A stretch of 64,000 nucleotides of DNA from Paenibacillus sp. Soil522 (GTDB lineage Bacteria; Bacillota; Bacilli; Paenibacillales; Paenibacillaceae): the NCBI RefSeq assembly GCF_001428245.1, contig NZ_LMRV01000028.1, forward strand, positions 55,288 through 119,287, written 5' to 3'. The notes beneath the pieces were generated by a model, which was not told the DNA's origin, did not search any database, and worked only from the letters and a program-made list of their open reading frames with translations. The position numbers and the translations under genes were made by a program. Positions 25,659 through 33,226 of this stretch are shown one piece after another; the stretch's first letter is position 1, and every line of letters starts with the position of its first letter.

Positions 25659-26714
25659 TTGAAACTGACTATTTCTATTGTTGCAGCAATAACGGCAGCT
25701 TCCCTGCTTATTGTCTTCCCCGTCAGCCCGGCAATAGCGTATCCTGCTGTCAAAAGGCAGACCGAAGCGACAAAAGAGCAAGCGGCAGCGGCCGAGCCCG
25801 ACCCTCTCCCGGCCAGGAGAGGCTTGTATGAGAAATTAAGCTTGTTTACCGAAATTCCATGGTACTGGATTGCGGCGGTCGATCAGTACGAGCGCTCGAT
25901 GTCTAAGGTTAAACCGAAGACCCGCCCTATGCTTGGCAGCACGGTGGGCGTATTCATCGACCAAGAACGATGGGCAGGTCTGCTTAATCCCAATTTGGAG
26001 GACAGCTCGCCGCTCTCGATCCGCTTCTTTAACGGCATCGGGCGCGATGGAGACGGCAACGGGCATGCAGAGCGGACGAGTGACGTTGATCTGCTGTATT
26101 CGCTTGTAAGCCGCATTGCAGCATACGGATCAACGGACGATGATTTCGCAATTGGACTTTGGGAATATTACCAAAATAATCGCTCCGTTCAGCGCATTCA
26201 GCAATTTGCACGCATTTATGCTGCATTTGGCAAGCTCGACCTGTTTGAGCACGCTTTTCCCGTTCCGGTCGGTACTCACTATGCTTATAACAGCACCTGG
26301 GGAACCGGACGAAGCTGGGGCGGCAGGCGTACCCATGAGGGCACGGACATCTTTGCCAATCACGGTCTTCCTGTTCGAAGCACCTGCTACGGCATCGTCG
26401 AGGTGAAGGGATGGAATCCTTATGGCGGCTGGCGCATCGGCATACGCGATCTGAACAACTTTTACCACTATTACGCACATCTGTCCGGCTATGACAAATC
26501 GGTCAACATTGGCGATGTGGTAAAACCCGGTCAGGTCGTGGGATGGGTCGGCAGCTCAGGCTACGGCAAGCCGGGGACACAGGGCAAATTCCCTCCTCAC
26601 CTGCATTACGGCGTGTATAGCGACCGCGGGTTAATCGAATGGTCATTTGATCCGTATCCGATGCTGCGCCGCTGGGAGCAGGCGGAGCGCAAACGGATCC
26701 GGTCCGGTAAATGA
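25659..26714 (+). CDS. lytH: Secreted M23 peptidase, LytH/YunA-like
   Basis: Signal peptide of about 27 residues ending PVSPAIA, then a ~170-residue region and a C-terminal LytM/M23 zinc peptidase domain. The metal motifs are [11 protein letters not shown] and [10 protein letters not shown]. In B. subtilis LytH (YunA) trims cortex-precursor side chains during sporulation; the conserved yutD-lipA-lytH-yunB neighbourhood supports orthology. The start is TTG 25659: GGAAGG stands 9 bases upstream, while the GTG at 25650 directly abuts that site. Terminator at 26776-26825. Confidence 0.88.
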   Translation: MKLTISIVAAITAASLLIVFPVSPAIAYPAVKRQTEATKEQAAAAEPDPLPARRGLYEKLSLFTEIPWYWIAAVDQYERSMSKVKPKTRPMLGSTVGVFIDQERWAGLLNPNLEDSSPLSIRFFNGIGRDGDGNGHAERTSDVDLLYSLVSRIAAYGSTDDDFAIGLWEYYQNNRSVQRIQQFARIYAAFGKLDLFEHAFPVPVGTHYAYNSTWGTGRSWGGRRTHEGTDIFANHGLPVRSTCYGIVEVKGWNPYGGWRIGIRDLNNFYHYYAHLSGYDKSVNIGDVVKPGQVVGWVGSSGYGKPGTQGKFPPHLHYGVYSDRGLIEWSFDPYPMLRRWEQAERKRIRSGK

Positions 26715-26775
26715 GGCAGCTGAAGCCGCGCACACGGAAAAGGACCATTTTACGGTGAAACATAGGCTTTATTTA

Positions 26776-26825
26776 AAAAAACGACTTTATCGTCTTCCTA
26801 TCCAGAAGACAATAAAGTCGTTTTT
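26776..26825. terminator. Bidirectional terminator between lytH and yunB
   Basis: AAAAACGACTTTAT pairs with ATAAAGTCGTTTTT and an inner GTCTTC pairs with GAAGAC around a short loop. T runs occur on both strands. Confidence 0.9.
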
Positions 26826-26835
26826 ATTGTAAGAA

Positions 26836-27987
26836 CTACTCTGCAGGGGCAACTCCTTTATCGTTTGCAGAACTGTTATGAGCATTCGAATTACCTGAAT
26901 CCTCGGGTAATGCTTCGCCGGAATTAGACGCTTCCCCATTGGAGGATTCGTCATTTCCGCTATTTTGAGGATTGGTCGTGACGCCGCCATCCGAACCTTG
27001 GCCGAGCGGCACAGAGATGTTCGGCGCTTCCGCGGCCGATTCGCCAACAGGCTTGCCGGTATTGTCATAATAGTACATAGGCACGTCGCCGACTACAAGA
27101 AGATACGAAATCGGGATATCGGTTTCCACAATCTCCGGCTCGGTATCAAATGGAATGATAATGGTCACCTCCGCAATAATGCGGATATAAACCTCCACCA
27201 AAATCATATTGATGCCAGCGTCCTTCTGGCGCGTGCTAAGATCAACCTTAACGGCGCCTACCGGCTCGAATTTAACCGGCACACTTGGTCCGTACGAGGA
27301 AATGATGGCGCTGTTCAGCGCATGCCCAATCGGAATATGCTCGGGTATGTCCTTCATTTCGTTTAGTGTCTTTTGAACTGTGTTGATCGTTTGCGAGGTG
27401 ATGTTCATATGCTCAGCGTAATTAAGCATGAATCCCGATATTTTACCGTTGCTGTTCATTTTCCAGTCAATCAGCTTATCGGATTCCGAGCGGCTGGCGA
27501 CCTGCTCCGTTATCGCTTTGTTGATCGCCTGCGTTGCGAGCTGCTTGACCCGCACTTTGGCTATTTTCATAAGCGGCGGACGCAAATTCTGTTCAATATA
27601 TACGAAGGACTGTATTGAAAATACCATCATCACAATCAGAGTAATAAGGACGATCGTGCGCCGCCGTATCCGGGGCTTGCCAGGTTTGGCGCCCCAAGTG
27701 CCGCTTGAGCCGCCGCTATGGTTCCGGGCGCTGCCGCCTAACCTTAGCGCCGGACGCCGGAGCCCCCATTTTCCGCTGCTGGAGCTTGAACGGGTGCCCC
27801 ATTTCTTAGGAGCTGAACGGGATGAAGCTGAGCTGCCGCGGCTGCCCCAGCTGACCGTTCTTACTTTAGAGAATGGACGGCCAGACCAAAGCTGCATCCG
27901 GCTCCCGCCAAACGGCCTGAACCGCCAGCCTCTCCTTCCCCATTTCGCCAATACGATCCCCTCCCGCATCATCCTGCCCGCTTCCAT
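26836..27987 (-). CDS. yunB: Sporulation protein YunB with added N- and C-terminal regions
   Basis: The core (about residues 112-320) has one membrane span (VLITLIVMMVFSIQSFVYIE) and the YunB motifs NLRPPLMKIAKVRVKQLATQ, INKAITEQV and GDVPMYYYDN. YunB is a sigma-E-dependent protein needed for normal spores in B. subtilis (about 250 residues). Here a ~110-residue N-terminal region rich in R, S, G and W (WGRRGWRFRPFGG) precedes the span, and a ~65-residue acidic N/S-rich tail follows the core. The start ATG 27987 is one of several possibilities; a start closer to the membrane span cannot be excluded. Confidence 0.85.
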   Translation of the reverse strand: MEAGRMMREGIVLAKWGRRGWRFRPFGGSRMQLWSGRPFSKVRTVSWGSRGSSASSRSAPKKWGTRSSSSSGKWGLRRPALRLGGSARNHSGGSSGTWGAKPGKPRIRRRTIVLITLIVMMVFSIQSFVYIEQNLRPPLMKIAKVRVKQLATQAINKAITEQVASRSESDKLIDWKMNSNGKISGFMLNYAEHMNITSQTINTVQKTLNEMKDIPEHIPIGHALNSAIISSYGPSVPVKFEPVGAVKVDLSTRQKDAGINMILVEVYIRIIAEVTIIIPFDTEPEIVETDIPISYLLVVGDVPMYYYDNTGKPVGESAAEAPNISVPLGQGSDGGVTTNPQNSGNDESSNGEASNSGEALPEDSGNSNAHNSSANDKGVAPAE

Positions 27988-28143
27988 TACCCATACTTAT
28001 GCAATACTCGGCCAAAAAAGAAGACGACCTGATCATGGTCTGCAGTAGAGCAGGCCATATCGCCCTCGCACAACTGGGCTTTGCAACGCTATAGGACATG
28101 CGATAAACTTAAGAAATAATTTTCCTGTTGAAGGAGCTTACAT

Positions 28144-28359
28144 ATGGCCATAAACCGACGTCTTCATACGGACTGTGATTTTGAGGAGGTTATAAGGCAG
28201 CAGCAGCGCATTCGCGTCTTTCAAGACAATCAGCTCATCGATTCAAGCTCGCTTGTCGTGCGCTTTGACGACAGCATCATCGTAACCCAATCGGGGATAA
28301 GCGATATTTCGTATCACAACCGGAAGGAATGCGAATTTTTTGTGCTTAGAAAGCGTTAA
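28144..28359 (+). CDS. Small hypothetical protein
   Basis: 71 residues, beginning MAINRRLHTDCDFEEVIRQQ and containing IDSSSLVVRFDDSIIVTQSG. Beta-rich, soluble, no Cys cluster. GAAGGAGC lies 7 bases upstream of the ATG, so translation is well supported. It takes the place yunC has in B. subtilis but does not resemble YunC. A terminator lies about 110 bases downstream. Function unknown. Confidence 0.7.
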   Translation: MAINRRLHTDCDFEEVIRQQQRIRVFQDNQLIDSSSLVVRFDDSIIVTQSGISDISYHNRKECEFFVLRKR

Positions 28360-28466
28360 GCCCAAGCGTAAACGGCTGTCGCCGTCCTTTGGTGGCAAAA
28401 GCTCGTTTCGCGATGAAATATAAGCAGGTATAAGGGTGAAACTTATAAATTCTTATATTTGAAGCT

Positions 28467-28517
28467 AAAAACGGTGTCGCCATGACCGCCTTCGCGCGAC
28501 TGGCTGACACCGTTTTT
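28467..28517 (+). terminator. Terminator after the 71-residue hypothetical gene
   Basis: AAAAACGGTGTC (28467-28478) pairs with GACACCGTTTTT (28506-28517), T run on the plus side. Near-symmetric, so could act in both directions. Confidence 0.8.
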
Positions 28518-28637
28518 ATTTTAAAGTTATTTTCGAGCTGGAATGCCGTTTTTTTTAACAAGGGGACGAACTGCAAACATAGATTGTGTGCGTTTGGCGA
28601 ATAATTAAACAGATGCCAAAGGAAAGGAGCAACAATC

Positions 28638-28736
28638 ATGAGCGATCAACACAAGCCAAACACGCAACATGTCGCGCCAAAATCGAGCGATCCGAGTAAG
28701 CAGGGAAGATCCGCAGCACAGAAAAAGTCGAAATAA
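28638..28736 (+). CDS. 32-residue hydrophilic basic peptide
   Basis: ATG 28638 has GGAAAGGAGC 7 bases upstream, one of the best ribosome sites in the region. The product begins MSDQHKPNTQHVAPKSSDPS and ends KQGRSAAQKKSK: no hydrophobic stretch, rich in K, Q, S. It has its own terminators before (28467-28517) and after (28764-28811). Such small basic soluble peptides include minor small acid-soluble spore proteins and YuzL-like peptides, but I cannot assign a family. Confidence 0.6.
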   Translation: MSDQHKPNTQHVAPKSSDPSKQGRSAAQKKSK

Positions 28737-28763
28737 CCCTTAAATAACGAGAGACGAAATTGC

Positions 28764-28811
28764 AAAAAAAAGGTGCTGCTAATCATCGATGATGGTCAGC
28801 AGCACTTTTTT
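28764..28811 (+). terminator. Terminator after the 32-residue peptide gene
   Basis: AAAAAAGGTGCTGCT pairs with AGCAGCACTTTTTT around a 17-base loop that contains a small ATCATCGATGAT palindrome. T run on the plus side; also usable from the minus strand. Confidence 0.88.
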
Positions 28812-28880
28812 CGGTTTATTTTAAGCCATAAAAGCTGAAAGATGTTCATATTTAAAGCTGCATTAAGGCCGCATCATAAA

Positions 28881-29612
28881 CTAATCCTGAAGCCCTCTGT
28901 ATCTGGCCGTTCTTAATTCCTTTATATACGGTTCTAATAAAGGCATGCCTGATTGAGCGGCTTGCTTAATCGATAATTCAATATCATAGGGTACGCGCAC
29001 AAACTGAATGTTTAGCGGTGCAGCGCTCTCGTCAGCTAATAAACCCTCTAAAATAACATAGGATGCCTGCGTAATGTCGAGCGGATTTCCTACACTGCCG
29101 GCATTAAAAAGTGGCTTGCCCGATATATGCTGAAGATAAGCATTATGAATATCTCCGTAGCCCACGACGTCTGCTCGTTTTTGCCGCTCGCAAAGCTCAG
29201 AATAATCAAATAGCGACAGTCGTTTGTCTAAAGCATCCCATGGCTGAATTCGTTCATACAAGCTGCGGGGGGAAGCATGAAATAATCTTATAAATTTTCC
29301 GCTCATAACAAACTCGATCGAAAATGGGAGCGCGCCCAAATAGCGCATACGCTGCTCGCCCAGAACGGCTTGATGCCATTGAATCGCTTCAATATCACTT
29401 TCCTTTGTCATAAAATCTTCCCAGTTTCCCATAATCACTTGCTCGCAATGTTTGTTTACCAGATCTACGCAAATATCCGAGCTTGGTCCTTTTCCGACAA
29501 GATCCCCAAGACAAAAGATTTTTGCGACCTCCCGTTGTTGGATGTCTTCCAGCACGGCTTCCAGAGCGGGCAAATTACCGTGTATATCAGAAAGAATAGC
29601 AATTTTCTGCAT
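28881..29612 (-). CDS. Calcineurin-like metallophosphoesterase (YfcE/MJ0936 type)
   Basis: 243 residues. Metal-binding motifs: ILSDIHGNLPALEAVL (DxH), FCLGDLVGKGP (GDxxGxG), GNWE (GN[HE]-type), LFHASP and a final GYGDIHNAYL (GHxH-like, with D in place of the first H) followed by NAGSVGNP. Likely a phosphodiesterase or nucleotidase; substrate unknown. GGAGGTAGG precedes the ATG. A promoter candidate is TTGCCA (29698-29703) and TATAAC (29674-29679) on the minus strand, 18 bases apart. Divergent from the SOS-type gene. Confidence 0.88.
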   Translation of the reverse strand: MQKIAILSDIHGNLPALEAVLEDIQQREVAKIFCLGDLVGKGPSSDICVDLVNKHCEQVIMGNWEDFMTKESDIEAIQWHQAVLGEQRMRYLGALPFSIEFVMSGKFIRLFHASPRSLYERIQPWDALDKRLSLFDYSELCERQKRADVVGYGDIHNAYLQHISGKPLFNAGSVGNPLDITQASYVILEGLLADESAAPLNIQFVRVPYDIELSIKQAAQSGMPLLEPYIKELRTARYRGLQD

Positions 29613-29726
29613 AAACCTACCTCCATAACACTTTTCGAAATTCGAATGCTATCTCCGTCATGCCGTTTGAATCGTTATAATATTCTACTGTAAGGTTTGG
29701 CAACTAACAAAACAAGGAAATATTTG

Positions 29727-29762
29727 GTGTCAAGATGGATTAAAGCCATCTCTGATTGACAC
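29727..29762. repeat. Inverted repeat beside the SOS-type promoter
   Basis: GTGTCAA (29727-29733) is inverted as TTGACAC (29756-29762), with inner arms GATGG (29734-29738) and CCATC (29746-29750). The right arm coincides with the -35 hexamer of the promoter at 29756-29785. Possible operator or fold-back structure. Confidence 0.45.
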
Positions 29763-29785
29763 AAGAACAAATGTTCGCATATAAT
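29756..29785 (+). promoter_or_regulatory. Sigma-A promoter with LexA (SOS) box in the spacer
   Basis: -35 TTGACA (29756-29761), 18-base spacer, -10 TATAAT (29780-29785), both perfect. The spacer holds GAACAAATGTTC (29765-29776); with flanks it reads AGAACAAATGTTCG, matching 13 of 14 positions of the Bacillus LexA consensus CGAACRNRYGTTYG. LexA bound here would block RNA polymerase, so the downstream gene should be induced by DNA damage. Confidence 0.85.
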
Positions 29786-29805
29786 GGACGTGAGGTGACT
29801 TGCGT

Positions 29806-30204
29806 ATGGCTATGAAATTGTCGGAAATATACGATTTGACCGCTCGGCCATCACATGAAGAAATGCGGATGGTGTACGATTCCATTATTCTTCCCATCGT
29901 ACTCGCAGTTGTTAAACATAATCAGCGTGAATTACATAAAAAAGCCCGGTCATTGCGCAGTCTTTTCGTCAGAACGGCAGACATTATTATCGCAAGGATT
30001 GAGGCAGACCTAGCGTTGTCCAGACGATTTATTCTTCGTCAAAACATCGTAATTAATGAAAAAAATAAAAGCTGCTCCACCGTTAATTATCTTGTTACTT
30101 ATCGTAGTTATGAGGAGTCTCTTGCCTTCTCCCGCGATTACTTACTTCTTGAAATTAATGCGCGGATAGCTGCATATATGGCGGTAATTTTTAAAAATGA
30201 TTGA
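29806..30204 (+). CDS. Unknown protein under LexA-type control
   Basis: 132 residues from ATG 29806; GTGAGGTGA lies 8-10 bases upstream, while the in-frame TTG at 29800 is too close. The protein is basic and predicted all-helical, with LTARPSHEEMRMVYDSIILP, then AVVKHNQRELHKKARSLRSL and a C-terminal LLLEINARIAAYMAVIFKND. It has no signal peptide, LysM domain or clear membrane span, so it does not look like the cell-division inhibitor YneA/SosA. I do not recognise a family. The near-perfect promoter and LexA box argue for a real, tightly repressed DNA-damage gene. It stands alone, with no partner gene on the same strand. Confidence 0.75.
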   Translation: MAMKLSEIYDLTARPSHEEMRMVYDSIILPIVLAVVKHNQRELHKKARSLRSLFVRTADIIIARIEADLALSRRFILRQNIVINEKNKSCSTVNYLVTYRSYEESLAFSRDYLLLEINARIAAYMAVIFKND

Positions 30205-30527
30205 TTTCATCCCGTCTGTCGGAATGAATTGCCGCCAATAATCAATTGAATCCTGGCTTCCACGCAGGTATGCCCATCTTCCCGAGCAATTCCATCCACT
30301 CTGCCGGTCTCGTCCATCGCTTGGAGGTGAAACAGTTATCTACTGCTAAATAAATCTATGGGTCAGTCATCGGTTTAGCTCCCTAAAAATTAAACTGATC
30401 TGCATTTTTTGCCCTTGAAATATCGAGAGGCGCATGCATATGCATGCGCCTCTCACCGCTTCAGGACGTGCAGACCATCGCATTTGGCCCCTCTATATTA
30501 ATCCCCGCTTCGAATGATCCTGCAAGA
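30205..30527. other. Gene-free stretch with a 30-bp palindrome
   Basis: No convincing gene. A 36-codon minus-strand frame (30207-30317) has no ribosome site and may be a remnant or chance. The notable element is the palindrome at 30425-30454. I see no terminator with a T run for the SOS-type gene. Confidence 0.6.
30425..30454. repeat. Perfect 30-bp palindrome with no loop
   Basis: GAGAGGCGCATGCAT is followed directly by its exact reverse complement ATGCATGCGCCTCTC. As RNA it would form a 13-bp stem with a tight loop. There is no T run after it on either side, so it is not a classical terminator, although its place between convergent genes suggests some role in stopping or processing transcripts. 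Confidence 0.9.
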
Positions 30528-30971
30528 TTACTTGATAATAAATGTCGGCACCTTAGCATGCTGCACGACATAATGGCTTACACTGCCTAGGAAAAACTCC
30601 TTAATTCCCCCTAGTCCTCTACTTCCCATAATAATCATGTCACAAGCATGATGCTCTGCATAATTCACAATTTTTTTCTCCGGATGTCCTTCGCTAATTT
30701 TAATCACGATGGGGTTCCCCATGCCGTCCAGCGATTCCTTTATTTCATTCATCATTAATTCCGCTCTTTCCCTGCGAAGCACTTTCACACTTTCCTCCCC
30801 AGCCTCCAAAAAATCGAGGAGAGGAAGCGGCTTTAATACATGCAGGATGTGAAGCTCTATTCTTTTATCAACGCCAGCTAGCTTCATTGCTGTTTTTAAT
30901 GCCTTTTCAGCTAACTCAGAGCCGTCGTGCGCGACTAATATTTTGGAGTAAAAACTCATCATAGTGTTCAC
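30528..30971 (-). CDS. Universal stress protein (UspA family)
   Basis: 147 residues with the Rossmann-like USP fold. The N-terminal ILVAHDGSELAEKALKTA and the C-terminal ATP-binding motif GSRGLGGIKEFFLGSVSHYVV (G-2x-G-9x-G-S) are intact, so this should be an ATP-binding USP. Role in stress survival is inferred from the family. The start ATG 30971 or the internal ATG pair a few codons later (MMSFYSKIL) are both possible. Single gene, no clear terminator; a cre site lies 257 bases upstream. Confidence 0.92.
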   Translation of the reverse strand: MNTMMSFYSKILVAHDGSELAEKALKTAMKLAGVDKRIELHILHVLKPLPLLDFLEAGEESVKVLRRERAELMMNEIKESLDGMGNPIVIKISEGHPEKKIVNYAEHHACDMIIMGSRGLGGIKEFFLGSVSHYVVQHAKVPTFIIK

Positions 30972-31227
30972 CTGCTTTCTACATATTATGAACCTATCGA
31001 TATCATTTTTAGAACTGTGCGATGCTATATATAGTAAAGCAGCCCCAGTTTTTATACGTTATAAACAGAGACTGAGACTACCTAAGTAGCTTAATAATAA
31101 TCTACCAACCCGAAAAACTAAACAACTAAATTCGATAAAATTTGACCAATTTAGGGTGAAACCTTTAGGTAATGATACGGTTATCGTTTCCTTTTGTACA
31201 CCCCCTTCCAATCTGTCTACTTTTCCA

Positions 31228-31241
31228 TGAAAACGCTTCCA
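31228..31241. promoter_or_regulatory. CcpA-type cre site without an obvious target
   Basis: TGAAAACGCTTCCA matches every position of the cre consensus TGWAARCGYTWNCW. The only same-strand gene downstream (minus strand) is uspA, 257 bases away; no gene reads off the plus strand nearby except none before 32990. Confidence 0.65.
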
Positions 31242-31265
31242 ATTAATATTACATAAATACAATAA

Positions 31266-31303
31266 AAGACAGAAAATCCTTATGCATCAAGGAGTATTCT
31301 GCC
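31266..31303 (-). terminator. Probable terminator after the TrmH-type methylase gene
   Basis: Minus strand: CAGAATACTCCTT pairs imperfectly with AAGGATTTTCTG (TCCTT/AAGGA and CAGAA/TTCTG with a mismatch zone), followed by TCTTTTATT. T run is interrupted. Confidence 0.55.
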
Positions 31304-31350
31304 TTCTGGTTGTCTTGAACATCTCAATTACGTTATAGCTTATACTGCTA

Positions 31351-32178
31351 TTACTTGTTCGAATAAGTCCGCTGACGCAAGCTCTCATAAAGTAAAACCG
31401 TTGCCGCCATCGCTACGTTAAGCGACTCGGCTTGCCCAACCATCGGAATAATGACGGATTCGTCGACGAGCTCTCGAACCGCAGGCGACAGCCCTTCCGA
31501 TTCGCTGCCCATAAGCAGCCATGTCGGCTGTGTCCAATCGTAGCCATAGCAGGTATGCTCCGCTTGCAAGCTCGTTCCGATAAGCTTTACGCCTTTTGAC
31601 CTCGCTTGCGGGAGAAGCTCCTTCAAATCTGCTTCAATAATAGGCAAATGAAACAAAGAGCCCATTGTCGACCTTACAGTCTTCGGATTGTAGAGATCAA
31701 CGCAGCCATTGCCCAAAATGACGGCATCGGCTCCAACCGCATCGGCGCTGCGAATGATCGTGCCGGCATTACCCGGGTCGCGTACGCCGTCCAGTACGAC
31801 AACAAGGCAGTTTTTACGGAATAAAGCGGCAGTATCTGACGATAGCTTAGACAAAATGGCAAATACGGGCGGAGGCGTATCCGTTCCCGTACATTTTGAC
31901 ATAACCGCCCGTGATACTTGTACCCATTCCAATCCTAGCGTTGCAGCCGAATCATTGGTTTCCCGCTCGAGCTTCAGCTCTGCAGGAATGCCGCGCTCCG
32001 TATCGTAAACAATCGTCGTCACGTCTGCATTGCCCTTCAGCGCTTCCAGTACGAGGTGAACGCCTTCGATCAGAAACTGCCCGCTTCGATCGCGGTATTT
32101 TTTGTCCAGCAGCGATGCCCACTGTTTAACCTTTTCATTTTGCAGGGAAGAAATCAATGGATCAAAATTTTCATTCAT
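31351..32178 (-). CDS. ysgA: TrmH/SpoU-family RNA 2'-O-methyltransferase (YsgA-like)
   Basis: 275 residues. An N-terminal substrate-binding part (VKQWASLLDKKYRDRSGQFL, then EGVHLVLEAL) precedes a SPOUT domain with the three motifs: VLDGVRDPGNAGTIIRSADA, WLLMGSESEGLSP and IPMVGQAESLNVAMAATVLL. Together they form the knotted SAM site. The family methylates rRNA or tRNA ribose; the target here is unknown, though 23S rRNA is usual for YsgA-like proteins. It lies 8 bases after the K+ regulator gene and is likely in an operon with it. Confidence 0.92.
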   Translation of the reverse strand: MNENFDPLISSLQNEKVKQWASLLDKKYRDRSGQFLIEGVHLVLEALKGNADVTTIVYDTERGIPAELKLERETNDSAATLGLEWVQVSRAVMSKCTGTDTPPPVFAILSKLSSDTAALFRKNCLVVVLDGVRDPGNAGTIIRSADAVGADAVILGNGCVDLYNPKTVRSTMGSLFHLPIIEADLKELLPQARSKGVKLIGTSLQAEHTCYGYDWTQPTWLLMGSESEGLSPAVRELVDESVIIPMVGQAESLNVAMAATVLLYESLRQRTYSNK

Positions 32179-32186
32179 AATTAGGT

Positions 32187-32852
32187 TTAACCTTCCGAAT
32201 ATGCGATTTCTAAATTGGTCAGATCCGAGTTTTTGCCGACGATAACAAGGACATCATCGCTGCCGATTAAATCATCAGCATATGGGGCAATGTTCATCTC
32301 GGAGCCCGTTTTGATAGCCATAACATTGCATTTATGCTTCGCTCTAATATCGAGCTGCTTTAAACTTTGTCCGATCATCCGACCGGGAGCTTTAATCTCA
32401 ATGATACTGTAGTCATCCGAAATCTCGATGTAATCGAGAATATTAGGTGAAACGAGATGATGCGCTACACGCAGACCCATATCCCGTTCAGGGAAAACAA
32501 CCTTATCGGCTCCAATTTTGTTAACGACCTTGCCATGAAGTTCGCTTTGCGCTTTGACAATCAGCGTTTTCACGCCCAGGTCCTTTAAGATGAGCGTCGT
32601 CAAAATGCTCGACTGAATGTCTTGCCCGATCGCAACGACGACCACGTCAAAATTTCGTATACCAAGCGCACGAAGCGCTTCCTCATCCGTCGAATCCGCA
32701 GAAACTGCATGTGTTACCGTATTTGCGACTTCCTGAACGCGATGCTCGTTCGAGTCGATTGCCAGCACCTCGAAGCCCATCTCCGTCAAAGCTTTCGCAA
32801 CGCTGGAGCCGAAACGACCCATTCCGATTACTGCGTACTGTTTTTTCGCCAT
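32187..32852 (-). CDS. ktrA: Potassium uptake regulator KtrA/KtrC (RCK domains)
   Basis: 221 residues: N-terminal RCK domain with the nucleotide motif YAVIGMGRFGSSVAKAL and the acidic IDSNEHRVQEV end of beta-2, then an RCK_C (TrkA_C) domain (about 140-220). Such octameric rings bind ATP/ADP and c-di-AMP and gate the KtrB/KtrD K+ channel. No ktrB or ktrD lies in the window, so this resembles the separate KtrC arrangement; the A/C distinction is not resolvable here. AAGGAGGATTTTG precedes the ATG. Confidence 0.9.
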   Translation of the reverse strand: MAKKQYAVIGMGRFGSSVAKALTEMGFEVLAIDSNEHRVQEVANTVTHAVSADSTDEEALRALGIRNFDVVVVAIGQDIQSSILTTLILKDLGVKTLIVKAQSELHGKVVNKIGADKVVFPERDMGLRVAHHLVSPNILDYIEISDDYSIIEIKAPGRMIGQSLKQLDIRAKHKCNVMAIKTGSEMNIAPYADDLIGSDDVLVIVGKNSDLTNLEIAYSEG

Positions 32853-32922
32853 CTTTACAAAATCCTCCTTACAGGATGATTGATGCGGGTGATCTCATCA
32901 GTATACCATAGCTTGCGCATTC

Positions 32923-32952
32923 GGATGAAAACGGCAAGCGTTGGACATAGTA
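32923..32952 (+). promoter_or_regulatory. Sigma-G-type promoter of sspI
   Basis: GGATG (32923-32927), an 18-base spacer and CATAGTA (32946-32952) fit the forespore sigma-G consensus (GNATR, N18, CATNNTA). It ends 37 bases before the sspI start codon. Confidence 0.7.
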
Positions 32953-32989
32953 AATAAGTAAATCCTAATGCGGTAGGAGGTTGTTTCAT

Positions 32990-33226
32990 TTGAAAACTGT
33001 TGATTTGCGTCAAGCGATCGTAATGCGTGTGCAAGACAATTCAGCCGAGGAGCTTTCTGAAGTCATTGGAGATTCTGTTGGTGCAGACGAGAAAGCGTTG
33101 CCCGGGCTCGGCGTTCTGTTTGAAATGATCTGGCAGGAATCCTCGGAGTCAGAGCAAGGTAGAATGGTCGATTCCCTGTATAAGCATCTTCACGATTCCG
33201 AGTTCGCTAATCCCACTCCGTCTTAA
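32990..33226 (+). CDS. sspI: Small acid-soluble spore protein SspI
   Basis: 78 residues from TTG 32990, with AGGAGG 9 bases upstream. The SspI family signature is visible: LRQAIVMRVQDNSAEELSEV, then LPGLGVLFEMIWQ and MVDSLYKHL. SspI is a minor spore-core protein, made in the forespore under sigma-G; the promoter at 32923-32952 agrees. Its stop codon overlaps that of the convergent phnM gene. This gene is strong evidence that the host makes endospores. Confidence 0.93.
   Translation: MKTVDLRQAIVMRVQDNSAEELSEVIGDSVGADEKALPGLGVLFEMIWQESSESEQGRMVDSLYKHLHDSEFANPTPS

Larger units (their letters stand above)
30972..31350. other. AT-rich stretch without a convincing gene; holds an orphan cre site
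   Basis: A 67-codon minus-strand frame (31059-31262) lacks family features. Reading the minus strand, a cre site (31228-31241) is followed by GGAAGGGGGTG and a short frame that stops after six codons (GTGTACAAAAGGAAACGATAA), which looks like the decayed front of a CcpA-controlled gene. The uspA gene starts further downstream. Confidence 0.5.

Noticed and set aside
29800..29802. TTG start for the SOS-type gene
   Set aside because: Only 4 bases from the GAGG core; ATG 29806 has normal spacing.
30207..30317. A 36-codon minus-strand frame (starts MDETGRVDGIAREDG)
   Set aside because: Composition looks coding, but there is no ribosome site and a stop lies just upstream; possibly a remnant.
31059..31262. 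A 67-codon minus-strand frame
   Set aside because: AT-rich with no family pattern; it runs through a cre site and lacks a convincing start, so treated as chance or relic.
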